Below are positions 39,299 through 47,920 of a stretch of DNA of 64,000 nucleotides, piece after piece. Origin of the DNA: Candidatus Omnitrophota bacterium (lineage in GTDB: Bacteria > Omnitrophota > Gorgyraeia > Gygaellales > JAQTUX01); NCBI GenBank assembly GCA_028707125.1, contig JAQTUX010000002.1, positions 1 to 64,000 on the forward strand, read 5' to 3'. Both the position numbers and the translations under genes were made by a program. Position 1 is the first letter of the stretch. Each line of letters starts with the position of its first letter. The notes under the pieces were generated by a model. It saw only the letters and a program-made list of their open reading frames with translations. It was not told the origin of the DNA and did not search any database.

Positions 39299-41155
39299 TC
39301 ACACCGGGTCCACGTCCACAGTCACAATTATACCCGACGGACGGAAATCCCTCAAGGCCTCTTTTAACCTGGGAGATGTTGACCGCGGACGGCTGCTGTT
39401 TATGACTATCTGCCGGCGAAAATTTCCCCGCAGCTTAAAAGGCGTATTCCTGACGCTGCCTATCAAACTGGTGTGTTTATAGGGAGCGAACTTATCCTTC
39501 AACAGGTCAAACAGCTTGCCTGACGCCTCCTCCACCTTATCCTGCTCCCTGCCCCTGAGGTTGACCAGGATAATATGCCTGTATGGCGGCAGGTTCAGCT
39601 GCTTTCTCGTGGAAAATTCATTCTTATAAAAAAGCCCATAGTCGTCTTTCTTAACGGCCTCAAAACAATAATGCTGCGGGCTCATGGTCTGGATGGCCAT
39701 CCTGCCCCGGCATAATCTTTTTAATTTAAACAACAAAGCGAACGCCTTCTCCGCCGCCCTGAAATCCGCCTGGTTAAGAAGGTTGTCCACCGATACCACT
39801 CCCAGCAGATCCACGGGGGGCAGGTGCGCCTTCAAGACGACCTGAGAAGCCACAAGGATGTCGCGATCAGTGTCCGGGCGCGGGCTCTCGCTGTCAAGCC
39901 TCCCGATAGATGCTTGAGGGAATATCCTCCTCAATTCGCCTTCCAGCTTTTCAATGCCGAAACTAAAATAATGCATATACCCCGCGTTGCATTTCGGGCA
40001 GATATTCCGGACCTCCGTCTTATAGTTACAGCGCCTGCAGAGGAACAGGTTCCTGTCCAGATGAAAGACCAGAGGCAGGTTGCAGCGTTCGCAGATAAAT
40101 GTGAAGCCGCAGGAAGGGCACTTTATATTCTGCGCGAAACCGCTTCTGTTGGAGAACAATATCACCTTTCGCGAAGAAGAAAGCGCGTCCCCGATCAGCC
40201 TCTCCATCTCAAGAGAAATAATGTACTCCCCCTTCTTGCGGAAATGCTTGAGAAACTCCTTACGCATATCAATAATGGAGACCTCACATAATGGGGCGCC
40301 GGGTTCCAACACAGTTAATTTAGCCGCCTCGCCCGAGGCCATATTATACGCCTCCAAAGAAGGCATCTGCGATGTCAGTATCACGCTTACGCCTTCCAGC
40401 CTGGACCGGAACAGAGCGACCTCTCTGGCGTTATAACAGGGCGCCTGCTCCTGTTTGTAAACGGGGTTTGACTCGTCTTCCAGTATGATCAATCCCAGGT
40501 TCTTGATCTGAGAGAAGACCGCGGAACGCATACCAAGAAACGCCTTCGGCTCCGCTCCGGCCAGCAGCTCTAATTTTCGCGCCCCTGTCTTAAAGGATTC
40601 CTCTTTCATTATCACCACGGGCTCGATACCCAGATCCTGCTTTATCCGCGCCTCTGTGTCTGATAATGCCGACGCCTCCGGCACGACTATCAGCACGGAC
40701 ATACCTTCCTTCATAAGATCCCTGATCCTGCTGAAATACCAATAACGCTTATCTCCGGCTGGATCAAATATGAGTTCTACGGACGCGCTTCTGCCGCGGA
40801 TGTTTTCCGGAGGATAACCGTTTATTCCCGGAAACGGCTTATTGCGCGCCAGAAAACGCGGCAGGCCCGTCTCGATCATCATTCCCCAGGAAGAGCAATA
40901 ATAAATAGAAAGCTCCCTGCAAAGCTCCAGGTATTGCCTGCTGAGAACGGCGGAACCGTCCAATACGCCGGCGATCTCTTTGATTTTCTTGAAGGGGGTT
41001 TTAGAACAGGTGCCGACTACAAAACCGAGGAGGGCGCGGTTACGAAACGGGACAACGACCCTCGAACCTGCCTTAAGAAAAGAATGTTCCCGCGGTATAA
41101 TATAATCAAAGGGGCCTTCAGGAGGGATCCCCAGGGCAACTTTTGCATATTTCAT
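39299..41155 (-). CDS. priA: Primosomal protein PriA without helicase motifs
   Basis: Replication-restart protein homologue, 618 residues (usual length 700 or more). The N-terminal DNA-binding domain (about 1-100) and the eight zinc cysteines (CPSC, CERC, CRRC, CPKC at about 345-395) are intact. The ATPase is not: at the Walker A place (about 130) it reads FDPAGDKRYWYF with no GKT, the DEEH box is LEDES near 225, and SATPS is SQMPS. It should bind DNA but not unwind it, as described for actinobacterial PriA. It overlaps the upstream glycosyltransferase gene by 38 bp. Confidence 0.9.
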   Translation of the reverse strand: MKYAKVALGIPPEGPFDYIIPREHSFLKAGSRVVVPFRNRALLGFVVGTCSKTPFKKIKEIAGVLDGSAVLSRQYLELCRELSIYYCSSWGMMIETGLPRFLARNKPFPGINGYPPENIRGRSASVELIFDPAGDKRYWYFSRIRDLMKEGMSVLIVVPEASALSDTEARIKQDLGIEPVVIMKEESFKTGARKLELLAGAEPKAFLGMRSAVFSQIKNLGLIILEDESNPVYKQEQAPCYNAREVALFRSRLEGVSVILTSQMPSLEAYNMASGEAAKLTVLEPGAPLCEVSIIDMRKEFLKHFRKKGEYIISLEMERLIGDALSSSRKVILFSNRSGFAQNIKCPSCGFTFICERCNLPLVFHLDRNLFLCRRCNYKTEVRNICPKCNAGYMHYFSFGIEKLEGELRRIFPQASIGRLDSESPRPDTDRDILVASQVVLKAHLPPVDLLGVVSVDNLLNQADFRAAEKAFALLFKLKRLCRGRMAIQTMSPQHYCFEAVKKDDYGLFYKNEFSTRKQLNLPPYRHIILVNLRGREQDKVEEASGKLFDLLKDKFAPYKHTSLIGSVRNTPFKLRGNFRRQIVINSSRPRSTSPRLKEALRDFRPSGIIVTVDVDPV

Positions 41156-42227
41156 CGTATATCTGGCTTAAAACTGCCGGGTTGGACAACTGCCGCACGC
41201 GGGCAGCGGCAGATCTAGCATTGTCCGGATCATTCTTCAGATCCAGGACCGCCTCTTTTACCGCCTCCGCGCTATCTGCCAGCGCGCCTACGCCATAGCG
41301 CGCTAATACCCTGACGTTGCTTACCTCCTGTCCGGGTATGGGAGAAATAAAGATCATCGGCAGGCCCATGGCTATGCTCTCCGATACAGACAGCCCGCCC
41401 GGCTTTGTGACTATCGCATCTGCCGCCGCCATTAATTCATACATATTGTCCACAAATCCGAATACCTTCACGCCGCGAAGGTTACTTTCGTTCAATTTTC
41501 GGAATATCTTCCTGTTATGCCCGCAGACAACCATAAGATCGACATTGCCCCGCAGCCGCTCAACTATCCTCTCTAACGGCCCCATGCCGACCGTGCCGCC
41601 GGCGATCAATACAGTAAACCCGTCTTTCCGCAGGCCAAGCTTCATCCTCATGAGCGCCTTATCGTAAATACGGTGGTACTCTTCGGCAACAGGTATGCCT
41701 GTGACCATGATCCTGGACCTGTCTATACCCAGCGCCATAAGAGCATCCCTGGTGCTGTCCAGGGCGACCACAAATTTATATACAGAATCAAACAGCCAGT
41801 ATCTGTGCACGTCAAAATCGGTGATCACGCAAAAAAGGCGCGCGCGCAGGCCTCTATACTTTATGAGAAAATCCAGGATCTCATTGATCAGAAAATGGGT
41901 GGAGATGATCACGTCCGGCCTGGACCGGAAAACATACCGCGCGAACCCGGAGGTATTTAAGCGGTTGACCAGAAACCTGAAGGGGCTGCTGATACTGGCG
42001 CAAAAATGAGAGAGATGATACAACAGCGCCCAGACAGGCCTGAGCCGGGTTATAAGATATAAGTAGCCGCGGTCATATATTCTTTTAAAAACGGGGTTGG
42101 TGAACGCCAGGATGTCTATAAGTTCGGCGCTATGCTGAGGGTGATGGCGGGTAAGATAACTATGTACCGCCTCCGCCGATTTCCTGTGGCCGGTGCCGCT
42201 TGAGGCATAACAAACCAGTATCTTCAT
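41118..42227 (-). CDS. MGDG-synthase-like glycosyltransferase
   Basis: 369-residue GT-B glycosyltransferase. The N-terminus CYASSGTGHRKSAEAV (residues 5-20) and the PGGLSVSESIAMGLPMI segment near 280-300 match monogalactosyldiacylglycerol synthase/UgtP and MurG-type enzymes. Likely adds a sugar to diacylglycerol or another lipid at the inner membrane. No membrane segment. Starts 4 bp inside the gmhB-like gene. Confidence 0.85.
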   Translation of the reverse strand: MKILVCYASSGTGHRKSAEAVHSYLTRHHPQHSAELIDILAFTNPVFKRIYDRGYLYLITRLRPVWALLYHLSHFCASISSPFRFLVNRLNTSGFARYVFRSRPDVIISTHFLINEILDFLIKYRGLRARLFCVITDFDVHRYWLFDSVYKFVVALDSTRDALMALGIDRSRIMVTGIPVAEEYHRIYDKALMRMKLGLRKDGFTVLIAGGTVGMGPLERIVERLRGNVDLMVVCGHNRKIFRKLNESNLRGVKVFGFVDNMYELMAAADAIVTKPGGLSVSESIAMGLPMIFISPIPGQEVSNVRVLARYGVGALADSAEAVKEAVLDLKNDPDNARSAAARVRQLSNPAVLSQIYDEICKSCPGDPS

Positions 42228-42778
42228 CGCAGGATAATATCAACCGCTTCCCGCAGGTCGGAAGCGGTGTGATCCGGGGCAGCATCCCAGGCGCTTTTAT
42301 TGCGCGGCTTCTCCTTGCCGGAAAATACCACGATCGTCTTTAACCCGGCGGATCTGCCTGTCTTTACGTCAACAATAGAATCGCCCACAAAGAAACACCT
42401 GGAGAGATCCAATTTCTGACTTTTTCCAGCTAAAAGTTTCACGGCCTTATCTATCAAGCCGGTCCTGGGCTTCCTGCAGGGACAATTATCCGCGGCAGTA
42501 TGCGTGCAGTAAGAAACGCAATCTACGACAGCCCCTTCGGCTTTAAGTTTTGACAGCATCTTTTGAGTTATCTCATTAAGTGAGTCCTGGCTGAACAGGC
42601 CCCTGCCTACGCCTGACTGGTTGGACACGACGCATACCTTGAACCCCGCCTTGTTCAGTTTCTTTATCGCGTCTATGGCCCCAGGTAGAAAGACAAACTC
42701 CTTCCAGGAGGTAACGTAGCTGTCGTCTCCGGGGTATTTGTTTATGACGCCGTCCCTGTCCAAAAATACAATTTTCAT
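42224..42778 (-). CDS. gmhB: D,D-heptose 1,7-bisphosphate phosphatase family protein
   Basis: 184-residue HAD phosphatase with nucleophile motif DRDGVIN (residues 7-13), VVSNQSGVGRG near 50, zinc site CTHTAADNCPCRKP near 90-105 and GDSIVDVKTG near 130. The zinc loop is specific for GmhB/HisB-N type enzymes; with two heptosyltransferases nearby, heptose synthesis for LPS is the likely pathway. Kinase HldE is not in the window. Confidence 0.9.
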   Translation of the reverse strand: MKIVFLDRDGVINKYPGDDSYVTSWKEFVFLPGAIDAIKKLNKAGFKVCVVSNQSGVGRGLFSQDSLNEITQKMLSKLKAEGAVVDCVSYCTHTAADNCPCRKPRTGLIDKAVKLLAGKSQKLDLSRCFFVGDSIVDVKTGRSAGLKTIVVFSGKEKPRNKSAWDAAPDHTASDLREAVDIILR

Positions 42779-42785
42779 ATTTCCT

Positions 42786-42854
42786 CTACACGCTTACGCG
42801 TGTAGTATCCTTTGCCTCTCTTGGAATTGCCATTCCCCACACGTGAGTGTGGGG
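42786..42854 (-). repeat. Paired-hairpin REP-like repeat, copy 4
   Basis: Hairpin A variant 42786-42805 (arms CTACACGC/GCGTGTAG) and hairpin B 42835-42854 with loop GTGA instead of GTAA. It lies 3 bp behind the epimerase stop. The loop change keeps the GNRA tetraloop pattern. Confidence 0.85.
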
Positions 42855-42857
42855 TAA

Positions 42858-43895
42858 TCACCTAAAGAATTTCTCATTCTCCTTTACCCACTCAATGAGC
42901 CGGCCTATACCCTGCGGCACGCTCGTCCCCGCCTTCCAGCCCAGCGCCTTCTCCACCTTTTTTGTATCCGAAATGTACACCTTCTGGTCGGAAGGCCTCC
43001 AGCCGCAGAATTTAATGTCCGTCCCCGTACCGGTCTGTTTTTTTAATTCATCCATGAATTCAAGAAGCGACGCGGTGTTAGCGGGGCCTCCGCCTATGTT
43101 GAAGACCTCGCCCTTTATATTGCTATGTATGAATTTGTCAAACGCGTCCACCAGATCGGTGACATAAAGCAGGTCTCTGACCTGCTTGCCGTCACCATAA
43201 ATATTGATGGGCTTGCGGAAAAGATTGGCGATCACAAACCAGGCAACCCATCCCTGGTCCTCAAAGCCGAACTGCCTGACGCCGTAAATACAGGACATCC
43301 TGAATATGCCTGTCCTCATCCCGTAAATATGCCCGTACTCCTGAGTATAAAGGTCGCCGGTCAGCTTTGACACGCCGTAAGGCGTATGGCCGGTCAGGTC
43401 CGTGCACATGGATTCGTTTATGCCGGCACTGCCATCATAGGTATACCTTTTCCCGCCTTCCTTCAACGGTATGCTGTCGATATTTTCTCCATAGACCTTG
43501 TTGGTAGAACAGTAAACAAACGCCGCGTCTTTGTTCTTCTGCCTTAAGGCCTCAAGCACATTGATCGTGCCGAAGGCGTTTATGCTGAAGTCCTCAAGGG
43601 GCATCCTGACCGAAGAAGGCACTCCCGGCTGGCCCGCGGTATGTATACAGGCGTCAACACCTTTTCCTATCGCCTTCTTTACGTCCTGTTCATTCCTCAC
43701 ATCCCCCTTTACCCTCTCTATATTCTTATATTGTTTCAGATAGTTCCAGTTGAATTCCACCGAATCCTTGTCGTAGCCGAACAACTTTGAGCGCATCAGG
43801 TTATCCAACGCGACAACATCATAGCCCTTCCTGGCAAAATGCTCCGCGCAATGCGAACCCACCAATCCTGCTCCGCCAGTGACCAATATCCTCAT
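42858..43895 (-). CDS. NAD-dependent epimerase, CDP-paratose 2-epimerase-like
   Basis: 345-residue short-chain dehydrogenase/epimerase acting on nucleotide sugars. Rossmann motif TGGAGLVGSH at 6-15, STNKVYG near 130, YGVSK with catalytic Tyr/Lys near 170. The STNKVYG, SVRMPLEDFSINAFGTINVLEA and MSCIYGVRQFG segments are those of CDP-paratose/CDP-tyvelose epimerases. It would supply a surface-glycan sugar. Overlaps the downstream glycosyltransferase gene start by 4 bp. Confidence 0.85.
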   Translation of the reverse strand: MRILVTGGAGLVGSHCAEHFARKGYDVVALDNLMRSKLFGYDKDSVEFNWNYLKQYKNIERVKGDVRNEQDVKKAIGKGVDACIHTAGQPGVPSSVRMPLEDFSINAFGTINVLEALRQKNKDAAFVYCSTNKVYGENIDSIPLKEGGKRYTYDGSAGINESMCTDLTGHTPYGVSKLTGDLYTQEYGHIYGMRTGIFRMSCIYGVRQFGFEDQGWVAWFVIANLFRKPINIYGDGKQVRDLLYVTDLVDAFDKFIHSNIKGEVFNIGGGPANTASLLEFMDELKKQTGTGTDIKFCGWRPSDQKVYISDTKKVEKALGWKAGTSVPQGIGRLIEWVKENEKFFR

Positions 43896-44659
43896 CTTGT
43901 TTCCTTCTCCTTTCTTTTCATCTCCCAGAATTTAGCGTAACTCATGATCTGATACATTGAAGCGAAATAAGAAACCATAAAACCCGTAAATCCGTCCTTG
44001 TACGCGCCCTTGCCGATATAGCTGCGAAAAAACCTGTCCACGGCGCGCCAAAACGCGTGGAAAAGCGTCATCCTCCTGCCGGCCTTAAACCATTTTAACG
44101 CCTCTCTGCCTGATTGAGAGTTCAATTTGTCAACAAAATCCGCGAAATCCCTGTAGGAATAATGTATCAGATCGGCCCTGATGTGGCCGCTCTCCCCGTC
44201 AAGGAACGCGCGCGGATGCACCTCAACCTCTTCATATTTGAACTTATCTTTCATGAACAGGCGCAGCTGCCCTCCGGGGTACCAGCCGCCATGCCTCACC
44301 CAGTAATCGCCGATATAATTTCTCCTCTGCACGCTAAAACCAGTATACCTGACGTTGTCCTCCAGCGCCTTCTGGATCCCGTCTCTTAATTCAGGCGTGA
44401 CCCGCTCATCAGCGTCCAAACTCAATACCCAGGCATTCCTTGCCTGTGAATACGCCCAATTCCTATGCGTACCCTCTACTTCCATCTTCCTGCTTATGAC
44501 CTTATGGGTATACCTTGAAGCGATCTCCACAGTCGAATCGGTGCTTAAATCATCTATTACAATTATTTCGTCGGCCCAGCCCGCGACCGACTTCAGGCAA
44601 TCTTCTATACGGGCCTCTTCATTCCTGCTAAGAACCACTACGGAAACCGGAACCCTCAT
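43892..44659 (-). CDS. Family 2 glycosyltransferase, WaaE/KdtX-like
   Basis: 255-residue GT-A enzyme. VVVLSRNEEARIEDCLKSV (7-25), DDLSTDSTVEIA near 37 and LSLDADERVTPEL near 83 (with the DxD-like motif) match the LPS-core WaaE/KdtX group. The C-terminal part has a membrane-associating SYFASMYQ region. Sits directly before a heptosyltransferase gene (ATGA overlap). Confidence 0.88.
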   Translation of the reverse strand: MRVPVSVVVLSRNEEARIEDCLKSVAGWADEIIVIDDLSTDSTVEIASRYTHKVISRKMEVEGTHRNWAYSQARNAWVLSLDADERVTPELRDGIQKALEDNVRYTGFSVQRRNYIGDYWVRHGGWYPGGQLRLFMKDKFKYEEVEVHPRAFLDGESGHIRADLIHYSYRDFADFVDKLNSQSGREALKWFKAGRRMTLFHAFWRAVDRFFRSYIGKGAYKDGFTGFMVSYFASMYQIMSYAKFWEMKRKEKETR

Positions 44660-45714
44660 GACAATAACCTTTCCGCTGCCTCATACACATCTTTTACATC
44701 TATATCCCTAAGACACTCATTCTCATTTAAACACTCATCTATCCTAAAGTTATTATAGCATGGCCTGCATTCAGTTTCCCGCGATATAACTATGTGCCTG
44801 CTGGACTTAGGATAAGGGCCATATACCCTTTCGTCAGTAGGGCCGAACAGGGAAACGGTCTTTATCCCCAAGGCAACGGCCATATGCAAAATGCCCCCGT
44901 CATTGGTAATCAATAATCCACACCTCTTAAGGAGCGCGGACAATGAGCCGAGGGATACCTTGCCCGCGGCATTGACCGGCCGGTTCTCCATTAAAGACAT
45001 AATACCGCTTATCTGCCCCGCGTCGCCCTTGTCTCCCAGAAATATTACGCCGGCCCCCATATTCTTGATCAAATTATCCGCAAGCCCGGCAAAGTGTTCC
45101 TTCGGCCAATATTTAAGGCGGGCCTTCTCCCCCCAGCTTAATCCCCCCGCGGGGGCGATCCCTATGATCAAGGCGCCGCTTTTTATATTACGCGTTCTTA
45201 AAAAATCATCCGCCCGTAATTCATCCTCGGGCGCCGTAAACAACTCCATGTGTTCGCCTTGCCGGCTGATCCCGGCCTTGTTTAACAAATCAAGGTAATA
45301 CTCGATGACGTGTTTATCCTTATATCCGGCAAGAGGGAACTTGTCCGTAAGAAAGCGGCCCCTGTTCTTAAAATCATACCCTATCCTTTTACGTATCCCG
45401 GCTAATTTACAAAGCAAGGCATAACGATGGTCCAAAGATAGATCAACCGCGGCATCAAACCTTTCCCTCCTGATACCTCTGGCTAAATCCAGCAAGGCGG
45501 CCGCCCCCTCAGGCCAGGACAGCTTTTTCAAATCGCCTCTGGACATGGCGAATATCCTGTCAACGTGAGGATTACGCCTTAAGATCTCCTCTACCCTGAT
45601 ATTGCACCAATAACCCAGAAAAACATTATCGGCGCTTCTCTTTATCGCCCTGGCCAGTGGCGTGGTAAACAGCACATCGCCGATACCGAAAGGATTTATT
45701 ATAAGAAATCTCAT
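44656..45714 (-). CDS. Family 9 glycosyltransferase (heptosyltransferase II-like)
   Basis: 352-residue GT-B enzyme. IINPFGIGDVLFTTPLARAI at 4-23, GIAPAGGLSWGEKARLKYWP near 183-203, ITNDGGILHMAVALGI near 265 and SLFGPTDERVYGPY near 285 define GT9 heptosyltransferases. Probably adds a heptose to lipid A-core. A Cys-containing C-terminal stretch (CRPCYNN, CLNENEC) is common to this subgroup. Confidence 0.9.
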   Translation of the reverse strand: MRFLIINPFGIGDVLFTTPLARAIKRSADNVFLGYWCNIRVEEILRRNPHVDRIFAMSRGDLKKLSWPEGAAALLDLARGIRRERFDAAVDLSLDHRYALLCKLAGIRKRIGYDFKNRGRFLTDKFPLAGYKDKHVIEYYLDLLNKAGISRQGEHMELFTAPEDELRADDFLRTRNIKSGALIIGIAPAGGLSWGEKARLKYWPKEHFAGLADNLIKNMGAGVIFLGDKGDAGQISGIMSLMENRPVNAAGKVSLGSLSALLKRCGLLITNDGGILHMAVALGIKTVSLFGPTDERVYGPYPKSSRHIVISRETECRPCYNNFRIDECLNENECLRDIDVKDVYEAAERLLS

Positions 45715-46685
45715 TAAGACGATAACAAATTCACGGCAGCATCTATTACGCTTTGAGGGCTGATGCTGCTAAGCGAACCGGATTCGATCACGGCGTGTTT
45801 GACGCCCCATGGCCCCCATCTCCTGGCTGACTTACCCTGGATATCGTTCCTGAATACAGCCACCACAGGCGTACCTACCGCGGCAGCCATATGCACCGGC
45901 CCGCTGTCGTTAGATATCAGCAATTTGCACGTTTTTAACAGGGCTGCCAGTTGCCTTAAACTCAATTTGCCTGCCAGATTTACCGGCTGTCCCGGCCCCT
46001 GGCAGAATATTTCAGTTGCCTCCGCCTCCTCCTTGCCTCCGATAACCAACACCCTGCAGCGCAGGATATCCGGCAGGACCCCGGCAAGATAAGCGAAATT
46101 CTCCACAGGCCATTGCTTTACGGGGTCTGATGTCCAGGGGTGCAAGGCGATCAACATATCCCTGTCGGAAATGCCGGAATCCGCCAACAGCGACTTTATA
46201 TACTCCTCATCATTCTTGTCCGTATCTATACGCGGCGACTTATCAGACGGCTCTATCCCGATGGCGGCCAAAAGGTCAAGATTATATTCTACCTCGTGTT
46301 TTTCTCCCAGGTGTTTCCTATCTTTTATCTTATGGGTCAACAAAAAACCCCACTTCCTGTCATAACCCACCCTTACGGGTATGCCTGCCAGGAAAACCGC
46401 TATATTAAATATCTTTCTGGGATTCAGGATGATGGCCGCGTCAAACCTCTCCTTTCTTATCTGCCCTGATAATCTGAGCCCGCTCAATAATCCGCCCATC
46501 GATCTTTCATCGTAAAGCATGATATCGTCTATATCGCGGCTGAGCGCGATGAGCTCCTTGACAACAGGGCTGACCATGACGCTGATATACGAAGAGGGGT
46601 ATCTCTGTCTCAGCGCCCTTATCACCGGAAGATTCAAAATGAATTCGCCAAACCTGTCTGTCCTGATTATCAAGATCCTGTTCAT
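45714..46685 (-). CDS. Family 9 glycosyltransferase
   Basis: 323-residue GT9 enzyme, second of a tandem pair. IIRTDRFGEFILNLPVIRAL at 5-24, ALHPWTSDPVKQWPVENFA near 180 and LISNDSGPVHMAAAVGTPVV near 255. Homologous to the neighbour, but with a different donor loop. Overlaps both neighbours by 1-4 bp. Confidence 0.9.
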   Translation of the reverse strand: MNRILIIRTDRFGEFILNLPVIRALRQRYPSSYISVMVSPVVKELIALSRDIDDIMLYDERSMGGLLSGLRLSGQIRKERFDAAIILNPRKIFNIAVFLAGIPVRVGYDRKWGFLLTHKIKDRKHLGEKHEVEYNLDLLAAIGIEPSDKSPRIDTDKNDEEYIKSLLADSGISDRDMLIALHPWTSDPVKQWPVENFAYLAGVLPDILRCRVLVIGGKEEAEATEIFCQGPGQPVNLAGKLSLRQLAALLKTCKLLISNDSGPVHMAAAVGTPVVAVFRNDIQGKSARRWGPWGVKHAVIESGSLSSISPQSVIDAAVNLLSS

Positions 46686-47920
46686 TCACCCTGAGCTTCT
46701 TTCAGATTAAGAATGCCTAATAGGACACCGACCTCAAACCAAAACAGCACCGCGACCTTAGGGTAATACAGGACCGTTTCCGTAAATCCGTTGATAAGAA
46801 AAGCCAGGATCCCGCCCGTAATGCCCAGCGCGGCCATCTTTAAGAAATCATCTTTCAAATATCTGTATCTGCTCCAGGCATATTTAAACAAAGAGAAGGC
46901 CAGCCATAAGAACGCGATCAGCCCGAATATCCCGATCTCCCCCCACATATGAAGATAGATATTGTGCGCGTAACCGGCATTGCCGATATATACGCTGCCG
47001 TCTCTGATCTTATATTTATCAATGTGCAGGATATAGGTATTGACCCCGACTCCCAGCAAGGGGTTATGGCGTATCATATTCAGGGCGTTCCTATAGTCGC
47101 CTATCCTTTCCGGGTTCAGTAATATATCCCAAACCGAATCCGCCTTGCTGGACCAATCCCTTATGCCTGCCGGCATGCATATCACCCCAATAATAAAAAT
47201 ACACATTAAAAATATAAATACTGATTTGTTCCTCCTGGCCAGGCCGATCAAAACCAGGGCGGCAATAAGCCCTACAGCGGCCCCCCTGGCAAAGGTAAAG
47301 GCAAGGCAAAACAAAGATACGATCATAAGCAGGGCATAAGTTAACCTCCGGACTATGCCGTTATTCCAGCTATATATGAGCATGGCGGCGGCCAGAGGGA
47401 TCACCGAAACCAGATAAGCGGCGAAAATATTGGTATGCGGAAACGCCGAATTTATCCTGGGCAGGCCCATATCCGCCTGTATCGCGTAAGCCCTCTGTCT
47501 GAAGAGATCCCAGCCGAATTGGAGCTGCCATATACCGTTTAAAGACGAAAGCAGCAGCCCCAGCATAGCCGAAATAACTATTCTTTTGGCGTATTTCCTG
47601 CCGGTTATCTCTTCGCAGACCACGGTAAACAACGAACCGAAATAAGCGAGTTTCCACATACCCTGCAGGCTTGCCCGCGGGCTTACCGTCTTGAATATGG
47701 AAACAAACGAAAGGGCCATCAACAGTAAAAATGGCCATTTAACAGGCATGCTCTTGAAAGAAAAATCCCTTCCCGCTATCCTTTTAACCAAAAAGGCCAC
47801 GATCATGAATATGGAAACTACCGTGACCGCCGCGGAAGAAAAAGAGATCACAAAAGGGATGAGCAAAAGGAAAAACCCGGTCAATCTGTCCGCGTGCTTA
47901 TATACCTTTTCTCTGTTCAT
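46682..47920 (-). CDS. O-antigen ligase family membrane protein
   Basis: 412 residues, about 10-12 transmembrane segments, with the Wzy_C-type periplasmic loop at about 260-320 (NMIRHNPLLGVGVNTYILH, AHNIYLHMWGEIGIFGLIAF), including the H in AHNIYL typical of O-antigen ligases and polymerases. Likely ligates or polymerises the surface glycan. Shares one base with the radical SAM gene. Confidence 0.88.
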   Translation of the reverse strand: MNREKVYKHADRLTGFFLLLIPFVISFSSAAVTVVSIFMIVAFLVKRIAGRDFSFKSMPVKWPFLLLMALSFVSIFKTVSPRASLQGMWKLAYFGSLFTVVCEEITGRKYAKRIVISAMLGLLLSSLNGIWQLQFGWDLFRQRAYAIQADMGLPRINSAFPHTNIFAAYLVSVIPLAAAMLIYSWNNGIVRRLTYALLMIVSLFCLAFTFARGAAVGLIAALVLIGLARRNKSVFIFLMCIFIIGVICMPAGIRDWSSKADSVWDILLNPERIGDYRNALNMIRHNPLLGVGVNTYILHIDKYKIRDGSVYIGNAGYAHNIYLHMWGEIGIFGLIAFLWLAFSLFKYAWSRYRYLKDDFLKMAALGITGGILAFLINGFTETVLYYPKVAVLFWFEVGVLLGILNLKEAQGE

